A stretch of DNA of 64,000 bases from contig NZ_JAHREN010000001.1 in NCBI RefSeq assembly GCF_019084075.1, forward strand, positions 806,001 to 870,000. The letters run 5' to 3'. The notes under the pieces were generated by a model. That model was not told the DNA's origin, searched no databases, and saw only the letters and a list, made by a program, of their open reading frames with translations. Each line of letters begins with the position of its first letter. The stretch's first letter is position 1. Origin of the DNA: Siccirubricoccus sp. G192. Its GTDB lineage: Bacteria > Pseudomonadota > Alphaproteobacteria > Acetobacterales > Acetobacteraceae. This document shows, in pieces, positions 31,086 through 39,151 of this stretch. The position numbers were made by a program, and so were the translations under genes.

Positions 31086-32843
31086 TCAGGAGGCGATGCC
31101 CAGCTCCCGCGCCTTGATCTGCAATGCGAGCACCTTCGAGAAGATGCGGCACTGCGCCAGCCCGCCGGCATGGAACCACAACCCCTTCTGCCCGGTGGGC
31201 CGCCACATGCCGTGCAGCTCCCCTTCCTCGTCGAAGCCCCAGACGCGGCCGATGCGCTCGCCCACCGCATCGCCGAGGATCCGCCGCGCCGCCGCCGCCT
31301 GGCCTTCATAGCCGGTAGCCAGCACGATCAGCTCGGCGGGCTTCACGCTGCCGTCCTTCATCACCGCGCCTTCGGGCCCGAAGCGCTCGATGTCATCGTA
31401 CTGGATCAGCCCGATGCGCCCGTCGACGATCATCCGGGAACAGCCGGCGTCGAAATAGTAACCGCCGCCGCGGCTCTGGTACATGACCTGCCAGCCGGTG
31501 TCGTCCTCCCCGAAATTCAGGCGGAAACCTCTCTGTTGCAGGCCCTCCAGAAGTTCCTTGTCCGCCGCGCGGTTCATCGCCGTCATGCGCTGGTGCGAGC
31601 GGCGATAGACCGGGAAGGGGAAGGAGGCGGCGAGCAGATCCTTGTCCTCGAAGGGGATCTCCTCGTCATAGAGCGCATAGGGCGCCTGCGCTTCCTTCAG
31701 GCTCACCACCAGGCTCGGCCGGCGCTGGATCAGCGTCACCTCCGCCGCACCGGAGACGCAGAGGTCCTGCGCCACGTCATGCCCTGAGGTGCCGGTGCCC
31801 AGCACCAGCGCGCGCTTGCCCTTCCAGTCGAGCCCGCTGCCATAGCCGCTCGAATGCCGCACCGCGCCGCGGAACTCCTTCAGGCCCGGCAGATCCGGCA
31901 GGATCGGCGTGGTGCTGACGCCGTTGGCGAAGACGATATGGCGCGGCCGCATCCGCCGCTCGGTTCCGTCCCCGCGTCGCAACACCACGTCCCAGCACTG
32001 CGCGGCCTCGTCCCAGGTGCCGCCGGTGAGCTCCGTCTGCGTCCAGACATTGAGCTCCATCGCCTCGGCATAGATCTCGAACCAATTGGCCAGCATGTCC
32101 TTCGGGATGAAGACCGGCCAGGACGGCGGGAAGGGCATGTAGGGCAGGTGGTTGACGCGCGTCTCGTTGTGCAGCGTCAGCGCGTGGTAGCGGTGGCGCC
32201 AACTGTCGCCGACCCGCGCTTCCCGGTCCACCACGAGCGTGTCCACGCCAAGCAGCGCCAGCCGCGCCGCGACGGAGAGCCCCGCCTGCGCCGCGCCCAC
32301 CACCAGCACGGCCGGGTCGTGGTCGGCATAGGCGCGCGCCCGGTTGCGCCGGTCGAGCCAGTTCTCCCCGCCGAAATTCCGCTTCCAGTCGACATCCTGC
32401 CAGCGCTTGCCATTGGCCGGATCCTCGTGGCCGCGGATCTCGTCGAGCGAGGTCATCAGCGTCCAGGCGCGCGGCTCCCCCCTTTCGGAGACCAGGCGCA
32501 CCACGCCATTGCAGGGACCGACCGAGGTCTCGAAGGTGAAGATAGCCTCGATTGCCTCGGTGCCGGCCCGCTTCACGCGCCGCGGCGGCGTGCGGCCGGG
32601 GGCGAGTGCCAGCCCGCGCGGCGCCATGCGCGCCAGGGCCGGCACCATCCGCGCCGCGATGGAGGCGGCGCCGGAGGTCGTGCGCAGGTTCCAGGTGAAG
32701 GCGAGGATGTCGCGCCAATGGCATTCGCCGGCAAAGAGCGCCGCGATGCGCGCGGCCTCGCCGGAGGCCAGGGCCGCCTCGAAATCGCCGAGCCAGGCCT
32801 TGGCCGCGGCCTCCGCCGGGGTTCCGGTCAGGATGCCATCCAT
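31086..32843 (-). CDS. NTF2-like domain fused to a flavin-containing monooxygenase
   Basis: A 585-residue protein. Residues 1-150 resemble an NTF2/SnoaL-like cone fold (AAKAWLGDFEAALASGEAAR, then CHWRDILAFTWNLRT). The rest is a two-dinucleotide monooxygenase: FAD site VLVVGAAQAGLSVAARLALL, NADPH site ALVLGTGTSGHDVAQDL, plus RVNHLPYMPFPPSWPVFIPK and VLATGYEGQ. It may hydroxylate or Baeyer-Villiger-oxidise a substrate. ATG at 32843 has AAGGAA 8 bases upstream; an ATG at 32873 is less well placed. Divergent from the PrpD cluster. Confidence 0.88.
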   Translation of the reverse strand: MDGILTGTPAEAAAKAWLGDFEAALASGEAARIAALFAGECHWRDILAFTWNLRTTSGAASIAARMVPALARMAPRGLALAPGRTPPRRVKRAGTEAIEAIFTFETSVGPCNGVVRLVSERGEPRAWTLMTSLDEIRGHEDPANGKRWQDVDWKRNFGGENWLDRRNRARAYADHDPAVLVVGAAQAGLSVAARLALLGVDTLVVDREARVGDSWRHRYHALTLHNETRVNHLPYMPFPPSWPVFIPKDMLANWFEIYAEAMELNVWTQTELTGGTWDEAAQCWDVVLRRGDGTERRMRPRHIVFANGVSTTPILPDLPGLKEFRGAVRHSSGYGSGLDWKGKRALVLGTGTSGHDVAQDLCVSGAAEVTLIQRRPSLVVSLKEAQAPYALYDEEIPFEDKDLLAASFPFPVYRRSHQRMTAMNRAADKELLEGLQQRGFRLNFGEDDTGWQVMYQSRGGGYYFDAGCSRMIVDGRIGLIQYDDIERFGPEGAVMKDGSVKPAELIVLATGYEGQAAAARRILGDAVGERIGRVWGFDEEGELHGMWRPTGQKGLWFHAGGLAQCRIFSKVLALQIKARELGIAS

Positions 32844-33254
32844 GGCGCCGTTTCCTTCCAACTCCCGCGTCATCGCCCGGGCGCGGATGCCCTGACCGGA
32901 AGCTAGCGGCCACCCACCGATGCGGCAAGGCGCACCCATGCCCCCGAGGCTTTCGGCCGGACCGAAGGTCGATCGCGGAAATGGAGGCTGGTCAAGGGCA
33001 CCAGGCCGGTTGAACCTGCCGGGAGAGAGACCCGGCGCCGCCCTGGCGCCAGCAGAGGGCGTGTCGGGGAGACGAATTGCATCCATCGTTGCGCAGCCGC
33101 CGGCCTGCACCCGTCGATCGGCGGGTTCCTCCTGGCGGCGGAGCAAGACCTTGGGAATGGAGCAAGGCTGCTGGCCGAGGGTATCAGGGGCGGCACTGTG
33201 GTGCGAAGAATCGCCTCTCCGGCCGAGCGGCACCGAATAGCAAGGAGGGAACGC
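32844..33254. other. 411-base intergenic region between the divergent monooxygenase and PrpD operons
   Basis: No convincing gene: the open frames here lack ribosome-binding sites and coding character. It should contain the promoters for both directions. I see no clear -35/-10 pair or strong inverted repeat. AAGGAGGG immediately before 33255 is the binding site of the PrpD gene. Confidence 0.6.
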
Positions 33255-34619
33255 ATGACCACGAAGGCACTGGCCGATTTCGTCGCCGGGTTGCGCTATG
33301 AGGACCTGCCGCAGCCGGTGGTGGCGCAGGCCTGCCGCCTGATCCTCGATGCGGTCGGCTGCGCCGTCGCGGCCTGGGCGGAGGACCCGGAGAAGGCGCG
33401 GCTCGCCCGCGACATCGCCGCGCTCTATCCGGCCTCGCCGGGCGCGGGGGTGGTCGGCGCCGCCGGCATCACGGCGCAGCCGGCCTTCGCGGCGCTGGCA
33501 AACGGCATCCTGATCAACGCCGCCGATAATGACGACACGCACAAGCGCGCGCTGCTGCATGTCGGCTCGGTCGTGGTGCCGACCGTGCTCGCCCTCGCGG
33601 AAACCGAGCGGCTGAGCGGGAGGGACGCGATCCTCGCCCTGGTCGCCGGCTATGAGGTCGCCGTGCGGGTCGGCATGGCGGTGATGCCGACGCATTACCG
33701 CTTCTGGCATTCCACCGCGACCAACGGCACCTTCGGCGCGGCGGCCAGCGCCGCCAAGGCGCTGCGGCTGGATGCGGGCGGGGTGCGGCGGGCGCTTGGC
33801 CTGGCCGGGACGCAGGCCGCCGGCCTCAACACCTTCTTCGAGTCCGGCGACATGACGAAGAGCATCCATCCGGGCAAGGCGGCGCTGAACGGCGTCCTGT
33901 CGGCGCAACTGGCCAGGCTCGGCGCCACCAGCCCGCCGGGCATCCTGGAGCATCCGAAGGGCTATCTCGCCGCCTTCTCGCTGGAGCCGAAGCCGGAGGC
34001 GCTGGTCGCCGGCCTCGGCACGGAATGGGAAATCCTGCAGAACGGCTTCAAATTCTTCCCCTCCATCCTGGCCAGCCATTCGCCGATCCAGGCGACGCTC
34101 GCCCTCGTCAACCGCCACCCGATCGACCCGCGCCGCATCGCCCGCATCACCAACGAGACCTACCGGACAGTCACGACGCATTTCTCGGGCAAGGAGGTCG
34201 GCTCGGTCATGGCGGCGCGCGTCTCGGTGCCCTACTGCATCGCTATCGCCGCGGTGGACCGGGCGCTGGGCCAGGCGCAATTCGCGCCGGCGCGCATCGC
34301 AGACCCGCTGGTCCGCCAGGTGCTGGCGCGGACGGAGGTCATCGCCGACGAGGCGCTGGACAAGCTCTATCCCGCGAATTTCCCGGCGCGCGTCACCATC
34401 ACCCTCGACAGCGGCGAGTCCTTCACCGAGACGGTGCTGCTGCCGAAGGGCGATCCCGGCGCGCCGCTGAGCGAACAGGAATTGGCCGACAAGTTCCGCG
34501 GCAATTGCGCGGCGATGCTGGCAAGTGGCCAGGTGGAGCGGCTGCGCGAGGCGATCCTCCACCTGCCGAAGGCTGCCTCGGTGGTGGAACTCACGAAGCT
34601 GCTGGTGCCAGCGGCATAG
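33255..34619 (+). CDS. MmgE/PrpD family protein
   Basis: A 454-residue protein of the MmgE/PrpD fold, whose members include 2-methylcitrate dehydratase, aconitate decarboxylase and many uncharacterised catabolic enzymes. Motifs: LILDAVGCAVAAW, ANGILINAADNDDTHKRALL, FWHSTATNGTFGAAASAAKA and MTKSIHPGKAALNG. No prpB or prpC is nearby, so propionate use is not implied. Start at 33255 has AAGGAGGG directly upstream. First gene of a plus-strand group with a binding protein, a cyclase and a reductase. Confidence 0.9.
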   Translation: MTTKALADFVAGLRYEDLPQPVVAQACRLILDAVGCAVAAWAEDPEKARLARDIAALYPASPGAGVVGAAGITAQPAFAALANGILINAADNDDTHKRALLHVGSVVVPTVLALAETERLSGRDAILALVAGYEVAVRVGMAVMPTHYRFWHSTATNGTFGAAASAAKALRLDAGGVRRALGLAGTQAAGLNTFFESGDMTKSIHPGKAALNGVLSAQLARLGATSPPGILEHPKGYLAAFSLEPKPEALVAGLGTEWEILQNGFKFFPSILASHSPIQATLALVNRHPIDPRRIARITNETYRTVTTHFSGKEVGSVMAARVSVPYCIAIAAVDRALGQAQFAPARIADPLVRQVLARTEVIADEALDKLYPANFPARVTITLDSGESFTETVLLPKGDPGAPLSEQELADKFRGNCAAMLASGQVERLREAILHLPKAASVVELTKLLVPAA

Positions 34620-34676
34620 CTCATTTCGCACGCCGAATTTGCGGATACCGGCCTCATGGGAGAGGGAACGAGAAAA

Positions 34677-35945
34677 ATGAATGGTGACGAGGCAACCAGG
34701 AAAGATCCCGCGGCATCGGGAATGGGGCGCAGGGCTGTGATGCTGGCCGGCGGCGGGCTTGCCGCCGCGGCCATCTGGCCCTCCAGGCGCGCCCTCGCCC
34801 AGGCTTCCGGCAATGTGGTCAGGATCGGGGTGCTCGACGACATGTCCGGCCCCTTTGCCGACCAGCAGGGCATGGGTGACGTCGTCTCCGCGCGCATGGC
34901 CATCGAGGATTTCGGCGGCCAGGTGCTGGGCAGCCCGATCGAACTGGTCTTCGGCGACCTGCAGAACCGCCCCGATATCGGGATGGGAATCGCGCGCCGC
35001 TGGTATGACCAGGAAGGCGTCGACGCGATCTTCGGCATCGGCAATTCCGCCGTGGCCCTGGCGGTGCAGCAACTCACGCGGGAGAAGGACCGCATCAACG
35101 TCTCGGTCGCGGCGGGGACGACCGACCTCACCGGGCGTGGCTGCACCCCGAACGGGTTGCACTGGACCTACGACAACTACGCGCTCGCACGCGGTACCGT
35201 CTCCGCCATGATCGGCGAGGGCAAGCGGCGCTGGTACTTCATCACCTCCGACTATGCCTTCGGGCATTCCCTGGAGGCCAATGGCACCGAGATTGTCCGC
35301 GCGCTCGGGGGCGAGGTGCTGGGCGCCACCAGGGCGCCGCTCAACGAAACGGATTTCTCCGCGCACCTGCTCCGCGCGGCGCAGTCGGGCGCCCAGGTGC
35401 TGGGCCTTGCGGTGGCCGGCACGGATCTGATCAATGCGGTGAAGCAGATGGGGGAGTTCGGCCTCACCAAGCGCGGCATCCAGCCTGCGGCGCTGCTCTG
35501 CCTGCTCACCAATGTCAAGGCGATCGGCCTTGAGACGGCCCAGGGGCTGGTCTTCACCGAGGCCTATTACTGGGACCAGAATGACGAGACCCGCGCCTTC
35601 TCCGCCCGCTTCGCGCGCATCCATGGCCGCCCGCCCACCATGTTCCAGGCGAGCATGTGGGGGGCGGTGACGCACTACCTGAAGGCCATCAAGGCCGCCG
35701 GCACCGATGCCGCGCCGGCCGTCATGGCGAAGATGCGGGAAATGCCCATCAACGACTTCATGACGCATGGCGGCCGCATCCGCGAGGATGGCCGGGTCAT
35801 CCGCGACATGTACCTGATGCGCGCCAAGCGCCCGTCGGAGTCCCGGGGTGAATGGGACCTCCTCGAAGTGGTGAAGACCATCCCCGGCGACCAGGCCTTC
35901 CGCCCTGCCAGCGAGAGTGAATGCCCGGCGCTCCGGCGCACCTGA
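34677..35945 (+). CDS. ABC transporter substrate-binding protein (branched-chain amino-acid type), Tat-exported
   Basis: A 422-residue periplasmic binding protein of the LivJ-like (type I) family. A Tat signal (GRRAVMLAGGGLAAAAIW, cleavage after ALAQA) precedes VRIGVLDDMSGPFADQQG. The core has VDAIFGIGNSAVALAV and YFITSDYAFGHSLE. No permease or ATPase genes are nearby, so it is an orphan receptor, possibly sharing a transporter encoded elsewhere. ATG at 34677 is chosen for its spacing from GAGAGGGAA. Confidence 0.9.
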   Translation: MNGDEATRKDPAASGMGRRAVMLAGGGLAAAAIWPSRRALAQASGNVVRIGVLDDMSGPFADQQGMGDVVSARMAIEDFGGQVLGSPIELVFGDLQNRPDIGMGIARRWYDQEGVDAIFGIGNSAVALAVQQLTREKDRINVSVAAGTTDLTGRGCTPNGLHWTYDNYALARGTVSAMIGEGKRRWYFITSDYAFGHSLEANGTEIVRALGGEVLGATRAPLNETDFSAHLLRAAQSGAQVLGLAVAGTDLINAVKQMGEFGLTKRGIQPAALLCLLTNVKAIGLETAQGLVFTEAYYWDQNDETRAFSARFARIHGRPPTMFQASMWGAVTHYLKAIKAAGTDAAPAVMAKMREMPINDFMTHGGRIREDGRVIRDMYLMRAKRPSESRGEWDLLEVVKTIPGDQAFRPASESECPALRRT

Positions 35946-36005
35946 CAGTCCGAGGACAGAATGCCATGACAGACCACGCAGGGAGGCGGCAGCAGCCGAG
36001 CCGCG

Positions 36006-36746
36006 ATGTGTGACCCCGCCGGCCCGCGCGGCCAGGGATGGCGCGGCTGGAGGAATAGTCCCGAGCCGGTCGCGGGCATTCCCGATGGCCCCTGGCTCGA
36101 TCTCTCGCATCGGCTCAATGCGGCGATGCCGAGGGTTCCGACCTTCCCGCCACCGGTTTTCCGGAAGCGCATGTGCATGCCGGCCGATCCGCTGAACGTC
36201 ACCGAGTTCAGCATGGTCGTCCATACGGGCACACATATCGATGCGCCGCGCCATTTCTTCAGCGACGGCCCGGCACTGGAGGGGATTCCGCTCTCGCGGC
36301 TGCACGGGCCCGGGGTGGTCTGGACGCTGGACGGCCTCGCGCCCGAAAGCCTCATCGAGGTCTCGCATCTCGAAGCGGCACGGCCCCTCCTCCGCACTGG
36401 CGACATCCTGGCGCTCGATACCGGCTGGTCCCGGCTTGCCGGCACCGAGGCCTACGAGGCGCATCCAAGCCTGTCGCCGGAGGCGGCAGCGTGGCTGGTG
36501 GACCACGGCGTCAAGCTCCTCGCCTGCGATTTCCCGACGCCGGACATGCCGGTGCACCGGCGCCCGCCGGGCTTCGACTGGCCGGTCCACAAGCGCCTGC
36601 TGCGCGATGGCGTGCTGATCTGCGAGCACCTTCGCGGCCATATCCCGCTCTCGGGCCGGCGGGCCGAGTTCATGTTCAACGCCCTCAATATCGAAGGCTC
36701 GGACGGCTCGCCCGCCCGGGTCCTCGCACGCGCCATTCGCGACTGA
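36006..36746 (+). CDS. Cyclase-family metal-dependent hydrolase (kynurenine formamidase-like)
   Basis: A 246-residue protein with the family metal motif VVHTGTHIDAPRHFF (about residue 72) and the later LLACDFPTPD and HLRGHIPLSGRRAEF segments. The family includes kynurenine formamidase, isatin hydrolase and ring-opening hydrolases. With no kynurenine-pathway genes nearby, it more likely opens an amide, lactone or similar ring in this cluster's pathway (inference). The ATG at 36006 has no strong binding site, so the exact start is uncertain. Confidence 0.88.
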   Translation: MCDPAGPRGQGWRGWRNSPEPVAGIPDGPWLDLSHRLNAAMPRVPTFPPPVFRKRMCMPADPLNVTEFSMVVHTGTHIDAPRHFFSDGPALEGIPLSRLHGPGVVWTLDGLAPESLIEVSHLEAARPLLRTGDILALDTGWSRLAGTEAYEAHPSLSPEAAAWLVDHGVKLLACDFPTPDMPVHRRPPGFDWPVHKRLLRDGVLICEHLRGHIPLSGRRAEFMFNALNIEGSDGSPARVLARAIRD

Positions 36747-36777
36747 GAATGCCGCATGAGAGGCGGAAGGAGGTCCC

Positions 36778-37833
36778 TTGAGCAACACGCGGGTCATGCT
36801 GGTCGTGGGCGCGACCGGCGCGGCAGCCAGTCGAATCCTCGAAGGGGGAAGGGCTGCCTCCGGGACCGAGGTGATCGGGCTCTCCCGCAACCGCCCGACG
36901 CAATCGGACGCCTGGCTGACCGCCGATCTCAATGACGGGCGCAGCCTGTCCGAAGCCCTGGCGACGAGGCCGGACATCACCCACATCGTCTACGCATCAC
37001 GGGCTCCGCATGGCGAGACGGGCGTCGAGGACGTGCCGGGCAATCTCCGCATGCTGCGCAACCTGGTGGACGCCGCGGAGGCCAGCCTGCCCCGCCTGGC
37101 GCATGTCCATCTGGTCCATGGCGGCAAGTGGTATGGGCTCCATATCGGCCCATACCGGACCCCGGCGCGCGAGGATGACCCCCGCCACATGCCGCCGAAT
37201 TTCTACTACGACCAGCAGGATTTCATCGCGGGGTGCCAGGTCGGCAAGACCTGGGCCTGGAGCGCGAGCCGCCCGAATTTCGTGCTCGATGTCGCACCGG
37301 GCCGTGCCCGCAACATGGTCTCGACCCTCGGCGCCTATGCCGCGATCTGCCGCGAGCTGGATGTGCCGCTCGATTTCCCGGGCAAGCCCGGTGCCTGGAC
37401 GGCGCTGCATGAGGTGACGGATGCCAGGCTGCTGGCGGAGGGGGTCCTCTGGATGCTCAGCGAGCCGCGCTGTGCCAATCGCGCCTTCAATGTGACCAAT
37501 GGCGACAGCTTCCGTTGGCGCGATCTCTGGCCCTCCCTGGCCGGGCAATTCGGCCTCAGGCCCGGCACCGTGCGCAGCATGTCGCTGAAGCACTGGATGG
37601 CGGACAAGGCGCCGGTCTGGGACGCCATCAGGCGACGCCATGATCTCGCCCTGCCGATCGAGCAGGTGGCGAGCTGGGACTTCGCCGATTTCTTCCTCGG
37701 CATGGACTACGACGTGCTCTCCTCGATGACCGCGGCGCGGACCGCCGGCTTCACGGGTTTCGTCGATAGCTGGTCCATGTTCGCCGAGCAGATCGCCGGC
37801 TACCGCGCGGAGGGGATATTGCCCAACCCGTAG
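36778..37833 (+). CDS. PRISE-like short-chain reductase (progesterone 5-beta-reductase/iridoid synthase type)
   Basis: A 351-residue SDR. NAD(P) motif MLVVGATGAAASRILEGG at the start (a TTG start at 36778, with AAGGAGG upstream). It lacks the usual YxxxK; instead it has HGGKWYG and NFYYDQQDF, the Lys and Tyr positions of PRISE enzymes, which reduce activated C=C bonds of enones. Adjacent Asn-Val-Thr (FNVTNGDSFRWRDLW) is also family-typical. Last gene of the cluster, which suggests enone reduction in a catabolic route. Confidence 0.82.
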   Translation: MSNTRVMLVVGATGAAASRILEGGRAASGTEVIGLSRNRPTQSDAWLTADLNDGRSLSEALATRPDITHIVYASRAPHGETGVEDVPGNLRMLRNLVDAAEASLPRLAHVHLVHGGKWYGLHIGPYRTPAREDDPRHMPPNFYYDQQDFIAGCQVGKTWAWSASRPNFVLDVAPGRARNMVSTLGAYAAICRELDVPLDFPGKPGAWTALHEVTDARLLAEGVLWMLSEPRCANRAFNVTNGDSFRWRDLWPSLAGQFGLRPGTVRSMSLKHWMADKAPVWDAIRRRHDLALPIEQVASWDFADFFLGMDYDVLSSMTAARTAGFTGFVDSWSMFAEQIAGYRAEGILPNP

Positions 37834-37940
37834 GGCGACGCCCCAAGGGTGCCTTCAATCCGTGGCGCTTGGTCCTGGGTTGCCAGGCCGTTACCCCGGC
37901 CCGGAGCCCCCCCCTGATGGATATGCCCGGCCGAGGCCGC

Positions 37941-38249
37941 TCAGCAGGCCGGCCGGCTGGCCAGGTCGCGGCGTGCCTCGGCGGCGTCGCGGCGGGCCGC
38001 GTCGAGATCCCGCGCCGCCTCGCGCGCTTCACGCCGGGTTTCGGCGGTGTCGAGGTCACGCTCGGCCTCGCGCGCATCGCGCCGGGCATCCCGCAGGTCG
38101 TGCCGGGCTTCGCCGCGGCCCCCATCGAGGCAGGCCGGCCCCTGCCGCGGCGCCTCGATGACGACCTGCTGCGCCTTCGCCGCAGGCGGGCCAGCAGGGC
38201 GGCCAGGGCCAGCGCAAGGGGCGCGAGCCCGATCAGGGGGGCTGTTCAT
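37941..38249 (-). CDS. Small secreted Arg/Ala/Asp-rich coiled protein, probably frameshifted
   Basis: As read (102 residues), the second half is a charged helix of repeated RDARREAERD-like units (ARRDAREAERDLDTAETRRE). The N-terminus reads as unlikely MNSPPDRARAPC. Deleting one base of the six-base run at 38236-38241 gives MNSPLIGLAPLALALAALLA, a good signal peptide; a second compensating base change near 38190-38200 would then be needed. Function unknown. It lies next to a small lipoprotein on the same strand. Confidence 0.6.
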   Translation of the reverse strand: MNSPPDRARAPCAGPGRPAGPPAAKAQQVVIEAPRQGPACLDGGRGEARHDLRDARRDAREAERDLDTAETRREAREAARDLDAARRDAAEARRDLASRPAC

Positions 38250-38266
38250 GTCGGGCCTCCCTGCCG

Positions 38267-38638
38267 CTACCGGCAATCCCGCTGCGCATAGCCGGCGGTG
38301 CGATGCGCCCTTCCGGCATCCAGCCCGGTGCCGGTGATGGCGGCCTGGGCGGCGGCCGACTGCGCCTCTCCCACCGCTTCGGCACAGTAGGAATCATAGG
38401 GCCGGGCCGCCACCGGCGCGCCATAGCCCTGCGCCTGATAGGGCTGGGTCACGGCATAGCCGGGCTGGGCATAGGGCGAGGCCGGCGCATAGACCGGTGC
38501 CTGGGAATAGGGCGCCTGGGCATAGGCCGGTGCATAGGCGGGCGTATCGGCCGTGGTCTGCACCGTGCAGGCCGGCAGCAGCGCGAGCGCGGCGAGTCCG
38601 GCCAGGGCGCCAAGGGGGGTGCTCAAGGGACGGGGCAT
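38267..38638 (-). CDS. Small Tyr/Gln/Pro-rich lipoprotein
   Basis: A 123-residue protein with a lipoprotein signal ending LALLPAC. The mature part is low-complexity (APAYAQAPYSQAPVYAPAS) and then a conserved-looking tail (YCAEAVGEAQSAAAQAAI, AHRTAGYAQRDCR). Similar small envelope proteins are frequent in Acetobacteraceae and relatives, but I know no function. It is divergent from the XRE regulator. Confidence 0.75.
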   Translation of the reverse strand: MPRPLSTPLGALAGLAALALLPACTVQTTADTPAYAPAYAQAPYSQAPVYAPASPYAQPGYAVTQPYQAQGYGAPVAARPYDSYCAEAVGEAQSAAAQAAITGTGLDAGRAHRTAGYAQRDCR

Positions 38639-38728
38639 GCAGGGGCTCCTTTCTTGTCCGGTCCCGCGCCGTCCAGCGCGCGGGGTGGCGGACGGTTCCC
38701 GCTGCGCCGGGTCTTGTGCGCGTAACGT

Positions 38729-38749
38729 TAAGTGCTTACTTTACACTTA
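38729..38749 (+). promoter_or_regulatory. Inverted repeat, likely operator of the XRE regulator
   Basis: TAAGTG and CACTTA, 9 bases apart, lie directly in front of the ATG at 38749 and in an AT-rich patch. The position suggests autoregulation by the XRE protein and possibly a leaderless or very short-leader transcript. It could also affect the divergent lipoprotein gene. Confidence 0.45.
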
Positions 38750-39123
38750 TGGAACCCGATGCCCCGCTCGACCTGCCCCGCCTCGGCGCGCAATTGCGCG
38801 CGGCCCGGCAGGCGCGCGCCGCCGCCGATCCGCGCCAATTCTCGGTGCGCGCCCTGGCTGCCCGGCTGAAGGTTTCCGCCGCCTATCTCTCGCTGCTGGA
38901 ACGCGGCTCGCAGCGCCCGACCGAGGCGCTGCTGCGGGCCCTGGCCGCGGAACTCGACCTGCCGCCGGAACCGCTGCTCGCCCTGGCCCGCCGCGTGCCG
39001 GAGGACGTTGCCGCCGCGGTCGCCGCCCGCCCGGCCCTGGCCGAGGCGGTGCGGGCGCTGCGCGACCTGCCCGATGCCGCCCTCGACCGCGCCATCCGGC
39101 GCATCCGCGACGGCGATTGGTGA
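38749..39123 (+). CDS. XRE-family transcriptional regulator
   Basis: A 124-residue protein with a helix-turn-helix domain in residues 10-70: LGAQLRAARQAR, FSVRALAARLKVSAAYLSLL and ERGSQRPTEALLRALAAEL. The C-terminal part is an Ala/Arg-rich helix with no recognised domain. It lies 28 bases upstream of the conserved unknown gene on the same strand and probably regulates it. The ATG at 38749 was chosen because the upstream frame crosses the putative operator. Confidence 0.85.
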   Translation: MEPDAPLDLPRLGAQLRAARQARAAADPRQFSVRALAARLKVSAAYLSLLERGSQRPTEALLRALAAELDLPPEPLLALARRVPEDVAAAVAARPALAEAVRALRDLPDAALDRAIRRIRDGDW

Positions 39124-39151
39124 CCCGACCCCGCAAGAAGGAGGACCCTCC

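Noticed and set aside
33255..34619. prpD of the 2-methylcitrate cycle.
   Set aside because: No prpB or prpC nearby and the sequence is of the broad MmgE/PrpD type, so no gene symbol is given.
31086..36986. A 1966-codon open frame on the minus strand.
   Set aside because: Only its last 585 codons (the monooxygenase) are coding. The rest is antisense to the PrpD, binding-protein and cyclase genes and is open because GC-rich codon bias removes stops.
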